Assembly: GCA_031266695.1 (NCBI GenBank)
Contig: JAISAK010000155.1
Coordinates: forward strand, 1-7,887
DNA: 7,887 nt
Source: Treponema sp.
GTDB lineage: Bacteria > Spirochaetota > Spirochaetia > Treponematales > Breznakiellaceae
Reading direction: 5' to 3'
The notes beneath the pieces were generated by a model. That model was not told the DNA's origin. It saw nothing but the letters and a program-made list of their open reading frames with translations, and did not search any database. The position numbers and the translations under genes were made by a program. Shown piece after piece: positions 1-6,616 of this stretch. The number at the start of each line of letters is the position of its first letter. Positions within the stretch are counted from its first letter, which is position 1.

Positions 1-336
1 AAGACGGTCTCGGAACAGGAAGAAAACATCCGCAGCGCCATGGAGGAGCAGGGGGAAGGGAGCAAGCAGATACTGGAAGCTGTCGGCCAGTTGAACGATA
101 CGACAAAAATGGTCAAGGACGGTTCCGCGAGGATGCTGGAGGGAAGCGAACAGGTGATACATGAAGGGAAGAATCTGGAATCGATAACGCAGGAGATAGC
201 CGGTGGGATGAACGAGATGGCCGCGGGGGCGGATCAGATCAACACGGCGGTGAACCAGGTGAACGAGATCAGCGGGCAGAACAAGGAAAACATAGATATT
301 CTGGTCAGGGAGGTATCAAAGTTCAAAGTGGAATAG
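1..336 (+). CDS. Methyl-accepting chemotaxis protein, C-terminal end (5' truncated by window edge)
   Basis: The frame is open from base 1 (Lys-Thr-Val-Ser-Glu-Gln...) to a TAG at 334-336, giving the last 111 residues of a chemoreceptor. The first ATG (position 40) is internal, not a start. The segment is Gln/Glu/Ser/Ala-rich with an alpha-helical coiled-coil heptad pattern, and contains GMNEMAAGADQINTAVNQVN and then NEISGQNKENID, typical of the descending helix of the cytoplasmic signalling bundle in treponemal receptors. The signalling tip that contacts CheA and CheW, the sensor domain and the membrane segments would lie upstream of the window. It ends in VSKFKVE with no NWETF-type tether for CheR/CheB. 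The receptor controls CheA kinase activity and thus flagellar rotation. The family is clear; the ligand cannot be told from this piece. Confidence 0.9.
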   Translation, partial: KTVSEQEENIRSAMEEQGEGSKQILEAVGQLNDTTKMVKDGSARMLEGSEQVIHEGKNLESITQEIAGGMNEMAAGADQINTAVNQVNEISGQNKENIDILVREVSKFKVE

Positions 337-350
337 GGTTGTATTGCATC

Positions 351-387
351 TTGACCTTTTTTTCCGCCTGTTCCATACTGGTAAAAT
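351..387 (+). promoter_or_regulatory. Candidate sigma-70-type promoter upstream of the small basic protein gene
   Basis: TTGACC at 351-356 matches the -35 consensus at 5 of 6 positions. Two -10 options exist: CATACT at 374-379 with a 17-nt spacer, or TAAAAT at 382-387 preceded by TG (extended -10, TGGTAAAAT) but with a 25-nt spacer to that -35. The stretch is AT-rich compared with the coding regions. A transcript from here would run almost at once into the hairpin and T-run at 397-417, so this may be an attenuated promoter or a chance match. Confidence 0.35.
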
Positions 388-396
388 AATTTCGGG

Positions 397-417
397 AGCG
401 GCTTTTGCCGTTTTTTT
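397..417 (+). terminator. Rho-independent terminator after the chemoreceptor gene (or attenuator)
   Basis: AGCGGC (397-402), a TTTT loop and GCCGTT (407-412) form a 6-bp stem with one G-T pair, and the T run continues to 417. This is the classic hairpin plus U-tract form, although the stem is short. It lies 60 nt after the chemoreceptor stop codon and 26 nt before the start of the small basic protein gene. It most simply ends the chemotaxis transcript; if the promoter at 351-387 is used, it could act as an attenuator for the next gene. Confidence 0.55.
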
Positions 418-442
418 AATCTTGATACAAGGAGAACTTGAA

Positions 443-532
443 GTGCCCTGCGGAAGAAAACGCAAACTGAGAAAAATTGCCACCCACAAACGCAAGAAAA
501 AGCTGCGGAAGAACAGACACAAGAATAAATAG
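443..532 (+). CDS. 29-residue highly basic bS22/COX24-like protein, putative ribosomal protein
   Basis: The GTG at 443 is preceded by AAGGAG at 429-434 with an 8-nt spacer, the best ribosome-binding site in this part of the window, and the frame ends with TAG at 530-532. The product is 29 residues, 16 of them Lys or Arg, starting MPCGRKRKLRK and ending in KKLRKNRHKNK. This matches my memory of a family of about 30-residue proteins in Bacteroidetes and spirochaetes (MPxGKKRKxxKxATHKRKKRLRKNRHKKK-like, conserved ATHKRKK core) named AURKAIP1/COX24-domain proteins, related to mycobacterial ribosomal protein bS22 and mitochondrial mS38. A small-subunit ribosomal role binding rRNA is therefore inferred, not shown. 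The frame stays open upstream to an ATG at 344, but the extra 33 codons lack a Shine-Dalgarno, run across the terminator and do not belong to the family. It stands alone, between a terminator and a long palindrome. Confidence 0.75.
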   Translation: MPCGRKRKLRKIATHKRKKKLRKNRHKNK

Positions 533-536
533 AGAG

Positions 537-566
537 GTGATTTCAAAATCGTGATTTTGAAATCAC
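537..566. repeat. Perfect 14-nt inverted repeat between the small basic gene and dxs
   Basis: GTGATTTCAAAATC (537-550), GT, then its exact reverse complement GATTTTGAAATCAC (553-566). As RNA it would give a 13-bp stem with a CGTG loop. It begins 4 nt after the stop codon of the small basic gene. No T-run follows on either strand, so it is not a standard intrinsic terminator. It may be a transcript 3'-end stabiliser, an RNase III-type processing site, a DNA-binding site, or a copy of a dispersed palindromic repeat. Confidence 0.85.
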
Positions 567-590
567 TGCCAGAGTCTTTATCCGGATACG

Positions 591-2567
591 GTGCCCGTGA
601 TTCGTAATCGTAAAATGATGCAAAAGAACGAAGGTTCTCTTTTATCCCGCCTTCAAAATCCGGCGGGACTTAAGATTTTAAACGCCTCCGAACTTAACCT
701 GCTGGCGGCCGAAATACGTGAAATCATCGTTTCGACGGTAAGTGAGAACGGGGGGCATCTGGCCTCTAATCTGGGGGTAGTGGAGCTCACTATCGCCCTG
801 CACCGGGTTTTTAATTCCCCCGAAGACAAAATTGTCTGGGATGTGGGGCATCAGTGCTATGCCCACAAGCTGCTTACCGGCCGTTACGGCGTTTTCCCCC
901 TTCTGCGCAAAGCAGGGGGGCTTGCGGGTTTTCCCAGGCGTTCCGAAAGCCCCCACGATTGTTTCAATACCGGCCACGCCTCAACGTCAATTTCCGCCGC
1001 CCTTGGCCTCCTCGCGGGGGAGCGTTTGCGGGGGGGCAGGGCCAGGACGGTAGCGGTAATCGGCGACGGCGCCCTGACCGGCGGCCTTGCCTACGAAGCC
1101 TTTTCCCACGCGGGGCAGCTGGGGCTTCCGCTAATCGTCATTCTGAATGACAACAAAATGTCCATCAGTGCCAACGTGGGGGGGCTCTCCAAATATTTAA
1201 GCCGTCTTTCCATGAAGTCGAAGTATCAGCTTTTCCGCCGGCACTTCGACGCGATGGCCAAGAAAATCCCCTTTATCGGCGACGTTTTTTTTGATCTTGT
1301 GGTACGCCTGAAACGGGCGGTCAAGGCCGTGTTTTATACGGACAACTTTTTTGTGGATCTGGGGTTTGAGTATGTGGGTCCTATTGACGGGCATCATATC
1401 CAGACCCTTATCGGGATTCTGGAGGACGTGCGCCGCCTTGATCGGCCCGTGGTGATTCATGTGATAACCCGCAAAGGCAAGGGCTACAGTTTTGCCGAGG
1501 ACGATCCGGGGGCCTACCACGGCGTCGGTTCTTTTTCGGTAAGCGGAGGCCTTGCCCTGTCCGGCGCGGAAGGCCGTGAGCCCGCGGTTCCGGCGGCGGG
1601 AAGTTCCTTTACCGATGTTTTCGGCGCGGCCCTGCTTGACGCGGCGCGGAAGGACGAGCGCGTAATCGCGGTAACCGCGGCAATGGATAAGGGTACCGGC
1701 CTTTCCGCCTTTAGACAGGAATTCCCCAAAAGGTTCTTTGACGTGGGGATAGCCGAGGAACACGCGGTTACCTTTGCCGCGGGCCTTGCCGCAAAGGGCC
1801 TCAGGCCCGTAACGGCAATCTATTCGACTTTTATCCAACGTTCCGTGGATCAGATTATCCACGATGTGGGACTTCAGAATCTTCCCGTTACCTTTGCCCT
1901 GGATCACGCGGGGTTTGTGACGGCCGACGGGGAAACCCACCAAGGGCTTTTCGACATTTCCCTGTTCCGCGCCGTACCGAACATGACTATCCTTGCCCCC
2001 GCCGGGGCGGCCGAGCTTAGGCGTATGCTGGATTGGGCCCTCGGCGCGCGGGAAAGGGACGGAGAAGCCGGGCCGGTTATGATCCGTTACCCCAAGGCGC
2101 TCTGTCCCGCCGAACCGCCGGCCCTTTCCCTGCCTCTGGAGAAGGGGAGGGGCGTTTGGCTGAGCGGCGGCTGTGAAGAAGGCCGGCTTTGCCTCGCCTT
2201 TGCCGGGGGGCTTTACCGGGAGGCCCTTGACGCGGCGCGGAGGCTTGAAGCCGAAGGCATCACGGCCGACCTTTACAACCTCCGTTTCCTCAAACCTGTT
2301 GATGAAGATTATCTTGCGGATATTATGAACCGTTACGCGGCCGTAGCTTTTATGGAAGAAGGAATACAGAGCGGCGGTTTTGGGGAATACGCCGCGGAGC
2401 TTGCGCAGCGGCGGCATTGCCGTTCCGCCCTTGCGGTATTCGCGGCGAAGGGCGGGGACCTGGGAACCAGGGAGGAACTGCTGCGCGAAAACAGGCTTGA
2501 CGGCGAGGGCCTTGTTTCGCGCCTGCTGGTGTTTTCGGAAAGCCCGGCGGCCTGCCGCGCTTTGTAG
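591..2567 (+). CDS. dxs: 1-deoxy-D-xylulose-5-phosphate synthase
   Basis: Thiamine-diphosphate enzyme that joins pyruvate and glyceraldehyde 3-phosphate into DXP, the first step of the MEP isoprenoid route and a precursor for thiamine and pyridoxal. The 658-residue frame shows the whole family pattern: GGHLASNLG (His56), TGHAST (His129), the ThDP/Mg motif GDGALTGG (158-165) closing with NDNKMSIS (186-193), KGKGYSFAEDDPGAYH (295-310), then the catalytic Glu390 in GIAEEHAVTFAAGLA, YSTFIQRSVDQIIHDV, and DHAGFVTADGETHQG. A C-terminal transketolase domain follows (about 520-650). The start is uncertain: GTG at 591 gives the longest product, GTG 597 and ATG 615 or 618 are in frame, and none has a clear Shine-Dalgarno. 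Comparison with family N-termini favours 615/618, which would remove 8 or 9 residues. All catalytic motifs are intact. It is the first gene of the housekeeping block. Confidence 0.96.
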   Translation: MPVIRNRKMMQKNEGSLLSRLQNPAGLKILNASELNLLAAEIREIIVSTVSENGGHLASNLGVVELTIALHRVFNSPEDKIVWDVGHQCYAHKLLTGRYGVFPLLRKAGGLAGFPRRSESPHDCFNTGHASTSISAALGLLAGERLRGGRARTVAVIGDGALTGGLAYEAFSHAGQLGLPLIVILNDNKMSISANVGGLSKYLSRLSMKSKYQLFRRHFDAMAKKIPFIGDVFFDLVVRLKRAVKAVFYTDNFFVDLGFEYVGPIDGHHIQTLIGILEDVRRLDRPVVIHVITRKGKGYSFAEDDPGAYHGVGSFSVSGGLALSGAEGREPAVPAAGSSFTDVFGAALLDAARKDERVIAVTAAMDKGTGLSAFRQEFPKRFFDVGIAEEHAVTFAAGLAAKGLRPVTAIYSTFIQRSVDQIIHDVGLQNLPVTFALDHAGFVTADGETHQGLFDISLFRAVPNMTILAPAGAAELRRMLDWALGARERDGEAGPVMIRYPKALCPAEPPALSLPLEKGRGVWLSGGCEEGRLCLAFAGGLYREALDAARRLEAEGITADLYNLRFLKPVDEDYLADIMNRYAAVAFMEEGIQSGGFGEYAAELAQRRHCRSALAVFAAKGGDLGTREELLRENRLDGEGLVSRLLVFSESPAACRAL

Positions 2568-2649
2568 ATTTACGCTTGGCGGATTTACGCCCCGGCAGAT
2601 TAGCTGTTTTCGGATTGGATTTTTCCGGGAAAAATGCCGAAATTTTAAC

Positions 2650-3543
2650 ATGAGGATACGTGAAACGGGGGTGGAGTCCCCTTCCGCAAAGGCGGCGGCT
2701 ATGGAACTTGCCTCCGGCGCGATTCTTGATTTTTCCGGCCCGCCTTTGGTCATGGGCATAGTGAACTGCAACGGGGATTCGTTTTTTCCCCCAAGCCGCG
2801 CCCGCGCCGGAGACGCTGTGGAAAAGGCGCTGGCCGCGGTAAGGGACGGGGCAAAAATAATAGACCTTGGGGCGGAGTCCACCCGTCCCGGCGCGGCGTA
2901 TATTTCCGCGGAAGAAGAACTGGAGCGGCTTATCCCCGTGATCGAAGGTTTCAGGGCGCGGTCGGATACGGCGCTTTCGGTGGATACCCGGAAGGCCGCG
3001 GTGGCCCGCGCAAGCCTTGACGCCGGCGCCGACATCATTAACGACATTTCCGCGCTGGAGGATGATCCGGAAATGGCTTCCGCCGGCGCTGAAAAAAAGG
3101 CCGCCGTGGTGCTTATGCACAAGCGGGGAGACCCCGCCACTATGCAGAAGAATCCCTTCTATGCGGACCCGGCTTCGGAAGTCCGGGATTACCTTTTTGA
3201 GGCGGCCTCCCGCGCCGAGGCGGCGGGCATTGAACGGGGAAAAATCATCCTTGATCCGGGCATTGGATTTGGCAAGCGCCTTGAGGATAACCTTGCCATT
3301 CTGCGCCGCCTTGCGGAAATCTGTTCCGGCGATTATCCTGTATTAGTGGGGCTTTCGCGGAAAGGTTTTGTGGGAGCCCTCACCGGAAGGGCCGTGGAAG
3401 GCAGGCTTGCCGGTACCCTGGCGGCGGAAGCCTTTAGTGTTTTTCTCGGCGCCGCGATCATTCGGGTTCACGATGTGGCGGAAACCGTTGACATGGTGAA
3501 GGTGTTGTTCGGCCTGATGGGACCCTCCAAAAAACCCGCCTGA
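2650..3543 (+). CDS. folP: Dihydropteroate synthase
   Basis: Condenses 6-hydroxymethyl-7,8-dihydropterin pyrophosphate with p-aminobenzoate in folate synthesis; target of sulfonamides. The 297-residue TIM-barrel product shows MGIVNCNGDSFF (35-46, pyrophosphate-site loop), GAKIIDLGAESTRPGA (67-82), SVDTRKAAVARA (110-121), INDISAL (130-136), VVLMHKRGDPATMQ (153-166), ILDPGIGFGKRLEDN (200-214), GLSRKGFVG (234-242) and RVHDVAETVDMVK (272-284). The first loop is odd: the usual Asn-x-Thr-Pro-Asp-Ser-Phe reads Asn-Cys-Asn-Gly-Asp-Ser-Phe. The frame is open upstream to 2380, but that part lies inside dxs and is not family-like. ATG 2650 is chosen, although it lacks a good Shine-Dalgarno; ATG 2701, 17 codons on, is an alternative. 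It starts 82 nt after dxs and may share its transcript. Confidence 0.94.
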   Translation: MRIRETGVESPSAKAAAMELASGAILDFSGPPLVMGIVNCNGDSFFPPSRARAGDAVEKALAAVRDGAKIIDLGAESTRPGAAYISAEEELERLIPVIEGFRARSDTALSVDTRKAAVARASLDAGADIINDISALEDDPEMASAGAEKKAAVVLMHKRGDPATMQKNPFYADPASEVRDYLFEAASRAEAAGIERGKIILDPGIGFGKRLEDNLAILRRLAEICSGDYPVLVGLSRKGFVGALTGRAVEGRLAGTLAAEAFSVFLGAAIIRVHDVAETVDMVKVLFGLMGPSKKPA

Positions 3544-3569
3544 GTTTTTCAGCGCCCTAAGGAAAATTA

Positions 3570-4415
3570 ATGGCCTGGTTTCAGCGGCTTAGTTCATTTT
3601 ACGATCTCCTCCGGCCAATCCTGGACGTGGCCATTCTTGCCTTTCTTCTGTATAAGGCCTATGAGCTTCTGGTAAAAACCCAGGCGGTGCAGCTTGTCAA
3701 GGGCGCCGCTTTTCTTGCCCTGGTCTACGGCATTGCCTTTTTTTTCAAACTTACTACCCTGCAGTGGATTCTTACCATCATCGGCCCCGGGCTTTTTATC
3801 GCCATTGCCATTGTCTTTCAGCCGGAGCTGCGCAAGATTATCATACGGCTGGGGCAGGGGGAATTTTTCCGTCCCGATACCAAGCCGCACATTGGTCAGC
3901 TTGAAGCGGTAGTGACCGCGGCGGAGATCCTTTCCCAGCAGAGGCGGGGGATGCTGGTGGTTTTCCCCCGGCGGATAAGTATCAGAAATATCATTGACAC
4001 CGGAACCAGGTTGAACGCCGAAATTTCTTCAAGCCTGATAGTAACGGTTTTTGAATTCGACGGCCCCCTCCATGACGGCGCGATGATCATACAGAACGGG
4101 AAGATTGCCGCCGCCGGATGTTTTTTGCCCCTGTCGGAGCAGCAGGATATACGCAAGAGTTTCGGAACCCGCCACAGGGCAAGCCTGGGAATGTCCGAGC
4201 AGTCCGACGCCGTCATACTTGTAGTGTCGGAGGAAACCGGCGCAATCTCCCTGGCCTATGACGCCAAGCTCTATTACGATCTTTCCGAAATAGAGGTAAC
4301 CCGCAAGCTTAAAGAACTCCTGGACAAGGGAAGCCGGAAAGAGGCGGAGTCAAAGGACATCTCCCTTGAAAGCGCCATTTCGGAAGAGAACAAGGATGTC
4401 TTCGTTGAACAGTAG
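3570..4415 (+). CDS. cdaA: Diadenylate cyclase CdaA (c-di-AMP synthase)
   Basis: Membrane-bound enzyme that makes c-di-AMP from two ATP; this messenger governs potassium and osmotic balance and cell-wall homeostasis. The 281 residues begin with three hydrophobic segments (about 17-33, 44-60 and 66-84), as in CdaA, followed by a DisA_N domain (about 88-235). The catalytic motifs are present: DGA at 169-171 in GPLHDGAMII and RHR at 201-203 in GTRHRASLG, then SEETGAISLA. The segment MLVVFPRRISIRNIIDTG (128-145) replaces the usual IVIERxTGLxxYIETG, a local divergence away from those two motifs. The tail after about 240 is charged. ATG 3570 has AAGGA at 3559-3563, 6 nt upstream. The 26-nt gap from folP and the 20-nt overlap with the following ybbR gene point to one operon. 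CdaA with a YbbR-type partner is the classic arrangement, in which YbbR modulates the cyclase. Confidence 0.95.
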   Translation: MAWFQRLSSFYDLLRPILDVAILAFLLYKAYELLVKTQAVQLVKGAAFLALVYGIAFFFKLTTLQWILTIIGPGLFIAIAIVFQPELRKIIIRLGQGEFFRPDTKPHIGQLEAVVTAAEILSQQRRGMLVVFPRRISIRNIIDTGTRLNAEISSSLIVTVFEFDGPLHDGAMIIQNGKIAAAGCFLPLSEQQDIRKSFGTRHRASLGMSEQSDAVILVVSEETGAISLAYDAKLYYDLSEIEVTRKLKELLDKGSRKEAESKDISLESAISEENKDVFVEQ

Positions 4416-5358
4416 AAAAATCTTTGCCGGCCTGGTGGAAAACTGGTTTGCCAAGGTGCTTTCCGTTTTCATCGCGCTTCTTCTTTTTGTCTTTCACCGG
4501 ATGAGTACCCTTGAGGACAGGTTTTTTTCCGTCCCCCTTTCCGTTGAGTCCAACTCTTCATTTATCCCGGCAAGCCCCTATACGCGCATGATCAGGATAA
4601 GCGTCAGGGGCGACGCGAACAGTATCTACCCCATCCTTGAAGATGATATTGAAGCCTACATCGACCTTAAAAAATATGATGCCGCGGGCCGGTACAGCGT
4701 GCCGGTTCAAATCCGCAAGAAAGGTACCGCCCTGATAGCTGAACCCCTTGAAATAACCGCGGACCCAATGGAAATTTCTCTTCAACTGGATCAGCGGATA
4801 AGCAAATACGTTCCCATTACGGCAGGCCTGCGGGGAAATGTTGAGACCGGCTTTGATTTTGTTTCGTATACCCTTACTCCGACTCAGGCCGTAATAGACG
4901 GCCCCATGAATGTTGTGGGAGACATTTCGGAACTCTATACCGATATTGTAGACCTGGAAGGAAGAAACGAAGATTTTTCCGTAGTCGTAAATATTTTGAA
5001 CCGGGATCCCCTCATTGTTATCCGGGGAAACGGCATGACCGAATTCCGGGGCTTTGTCCGGCCCTCGGTGCCGGTAAGGAATATTGACGAAATTCCCATT
5101 GTATTCAACGGACTTGTCAACCATCTGGAGATTGTTCCGGATATCAAAACCGGAAGTATCCGGCTTGAGGGGAATCAGGCCCTGCTTGATCAGTTTGTCC
5201 CTTCTCCGGGATTCTTCTCGGTTGATTGTTCTTTTATCACGGTACCCGGCGAATACACGCTGCCGGTAACGGTGGACCTGCCCCCGGACCTGAGTTTGGT
5301 ACGATGGGAGCCGCAGCATGTCAATGCTACCGTAAGCATAAGGAATGAGGAACCGTGA
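4396..5358 (+). CDS. ybbR: YbbR-domain protein, likely CdaA regulator (CdaR-like)
   Basis: Predicted 320-residue protein with a short cytoplasmic N-terminus, one transmembrane helix (about 17-34, FAKVLSVFIALLLFVF) and a large extracytoplasmic part. The latter reads as three YbbR-type beta repeats: about 45-108, 138-215 and 232-316. Each starts with a short VP or IP strand (SVPLSV, YVPITAGL, EIPIVFNGL) and includes a V/I-D/E-G-like turn (IDGP, LEGN). YbbR/CdaR proteins pair with CdaA in the membrane and change its cyclase activity in Firmicutes; the same role here is inferred from the adjacent gene. The start is ATG 4396, with GGAAGAG at 4382-4388 and a 7-nt spacer; it overlaps cdaA by 20 nt. 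A TTG at 4366 would add ten basic residues and has no advantage. The stop TGA overlaps the GTG start of acpS. Confidence 0.88.
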   Translation: MSSLNSRKIFAGLVENWFAKVLSVFIALLLFVFHRMSTLEDRFFSVPLSVESNSSFIPASPYTRMIRISVRGDANSIYPILEDDIEAYIDLKKYDAAGRYSVPVQIRKKGTALIAEPLEITADPMEISLQLDQRISKYVPITAGLRGNVETGFDFVSYTLTPTQAVIDGPMNVVGDISELYTDIVDLEGRNEDFSVVVNILNRDPLIVIRGNGMTEFRGFVRPSVPVRNIDEIPIVFNGLVNHLEIVPDIKTGSIRLEGNQALLDQFVPSPGFFSVDCSFITVPGEYTLPVTVDLPPDLSLVRWEPQHVNATVSIRNEEP

Positions 5359-5762
5359 TTATCGGCATCGGCGTCGACATAGTGCATGTCGGACGCATGG
5401 AACGCTGGCGCAATATGCCGGGGCTGCCGGAACGTTTTTTCCACCCCGACGAGCTTTCGGCCGCCCTTTCGCGGGGAAGCGGCTCGGATCTTTCCCTTGC
5501 GGCGCGTTTTGCCGCAAAGGAAGCTTTCGGAAAAGCCCTGGGTACGGGGCTTGCGGGCATCGTGTTGAAGGATATTATGGTGGCCAACCGGCATAACGGA
5601 CGGCCGGAAATACGAGTCAAGGGAACAGCCCGCGCGGCGCTTAAAAAAAGCGGGGCGAACAGGGTTCACGTTTCCCTTACCCATGAACGGGATAATGCCG
5701 TCGCGATGGTGGTTCTTGAGTCCCTGGATGAATCTGATAAATTTATTGAAGGGAAAAAATGA
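5355..5762 (+). CDS. acpS: Holo-[acyl carrier protein] synthase
   Basis: Transfers the 4'-phosphopantetheine arm of CoA to the acyl carrier protein of fatty-acid synthesis. The 135-residue product has the family signature IIGIGVDIVHVGRM with the Mg-binding Asp8, then LAARFAAKEAFGKALGTGL with Glu56, and a C-terminal VSLTHERDNAVAMVVLE strand matching the SxSHxxxxA pattern of the family (Thr109-His110). The length is slightly above the usual 120-126 residues, mostly from a charged tail after 122. The start is GTG 5355, overlapping the ybbR stop in the sequence GTGA, with GAGGA just upstream at 5347-5351. The stop overlaps the next start in ATGA. Such 4-nt overlaps at both ends indicate translational coupling. 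AcpS has no direct biochemical link to c-di-AMP; its place here probably reflects a general envelope and lipid growth operon. Confidence 0.95.
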   Translation: MIIGIGVDIVHVGRMERWRNMPGLPERFFHPDELSAALSRGSGSDLSLAARFAAKEAFGKALGTGLAGIVLKDIMVANRHNGRPEIRVKGTARAALKKSGANRVHVSLTHERDNAVAMVVLESLDESDKFIEGKK

Positions 5763-6616
5763 ACGATGAAAAGGAATTAAAGGTTTCTTTCTTTTCAAAG
5801 AAGGAGTATACCTGTCCTGTCTGCGAAACCTCCTTTCACAAGGAAGAACTTCTTTCCGGCGGCGGCCGGCTTATCGCGGGCGCTCTTACCAACGAACTCC
5901 ACCGGCTCTACGAACCCTCGGTAAAATACGGCGAAGTGTACCCCCTGGTGTATCAGGCTACGGTATGCCCCGAGTGCTGGTTTGCTTCCATGGATGCGGA
6001 TTTTTCCGCCCTTCCGGAAAGCAGCAGGGCGCCGGCCTCGGGAGACAAGGACGGGAGAATCGCCGATACCCAGTACATCTTCCCCGGCATTGATTTTCAC
6101 GGGCCCCGGGATCTTTTAAGCGGCGTGGCTTCCCAGTACCTGGCGCTTCGCTGCTACGATTTTTACAACAAGGAAACATCCCCAACCATCAAGCAGGGCT
6201 TGTCCGCTCTCAGGGCCGCCTGGCTGCTTGACGATATCGACAAAAAATATCCCCGGCAGCATTACGACTGGCTTGGCGTTCTTTTCAGAAAGAAGGCGCA
6301 GTATTTTTACAATGAAGCCATCGCCCGTGAACAGAAAGGGCAGGAAACCCTTTCGGGAATCAAAGCTTTCGGGCCCGATACGGACAAAAATTACGCCTAC
6401 GAAGGGGTGCTCTACCTCTGCGCCTACCTTCGCTATAAATACGGCCCCTCGGATAATTCCGCCCAGCGGACCGCTTCCCTGGAAGACGCCCGCAGAACCA
6501 TAGCGAAAATATTCGGCATGGGAAAATCCTCAAAGGACAAGCCGGGCCCCCTCCTTGAGCACGCCAGGGAAATTTACGATGCCATCAACAAAGAACTCGC
6601 GGAGTCCGATGCCTGA
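5759..6616 (+). CDS. DUF2225 protein with Cys4 zinc-type site
   Basis: 285-residue soluble protein of unknown function, with no signal peptide. Two Cys pairs, CPVC (Cys19, Cys22) and CPEC (Cys70, Cys73), are spaced like a split zinc ribbon. Between them lies a segment with KYGEVYPLVYQATVCPECWFAS, typical of DUF2225 proteins. From about 115 on the protein is predicted helical, with TPR-like patterns (RAAWLLDDIDKKYPRQHYDWLGVLFRKKAQYFYNEAI), and ends in IFGMGKSSKDKPGPLLEHAREIYDAI. DUF2225 proteins are frequent in spirochaetes and Firmicutes, and no activity is assigned that I know of. ATG 5759 overlaps the acpS stop by 4 nt, with AAGGG about 5 nt upstream. The 8-nt overlap with truA places it firmly in the operon. 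A structural or protein-interaction role is a guess. Confidence 0.85.
   Translation: MNDEKELKVSFFSKKEYTCPVCETSFHKEELLSGGGRLIAGALTNELHRLYEPSVKYGEVYPLVYQATVCPECWFASMDADFSALPESSRAPASGDKDGRIADTQYIFPGIDFHGPRDLLSGVASQYLALRCYDFYNKETSPTIKQGLSALRAAWLLDDIDKKYPRQHYDWLGVLFRKKAQYFYNEAIAREQKGQETLSGIKAFGPDTDKNYAYEGVLYLCAYLRYKYGPSDNSAQRTASLEDARRTIAKIFGMGKSSKDKPGPLLEHAREIYDAINKELAESDA

Noticed and set aside
344..532. 62-residue version of the small basic protein starting at ATG 344
   Set aside because: No Shine-Dalgarno lies before 344, the added part spans the promoter-like and terminator sequences, and the family-like portion starts exactly at GTG 443 with a strong ribosome-binding site.
557..590. Possible promoter for dxs (TTGAAA at 557-562)
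   Set aside because: The -35-like box lies within the palindrome and no -10 box occurs at a suitable distance before the start codons.
2380..2649. Longer folP frame starting inside dxs
   Set aside because: The upstream part overlaps the conserved C-terminal domain of dxs and its translation is not dihydropteroate synthase-like.
1197..3140. Long open frame of 647 codons on the minus strand across dxs and folP
   Set aside because: It lies opposite two certain genes and reflects the GC-rich third-position bias. Its translation is low-complexity, Arg/Gly/Pro-rich, crosses two unrelated genes and shows no domain.
4558..5319. 253-codon minus-strand frame opposite ybbR
   Set aside because: It is a shadow of the ybbR-type gene. 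The product has no recognisable motif and the + strand gene has domain structure, a membrane helix and coupled neighbours.
5190..5798. 202-codon minus-strand frame across acpS
   Set aside because: It overlaps three coupled + strand junctions and has no family resemblance.
6555..6608. TTG-started extension of truA, and similarly a TTG at 4366 for ybbR
   Set aside because: Both extend deep into the preceding gene. The ATG starts at 6609 and 4396 fit the family N-termini and have purine-rich sites upstream.
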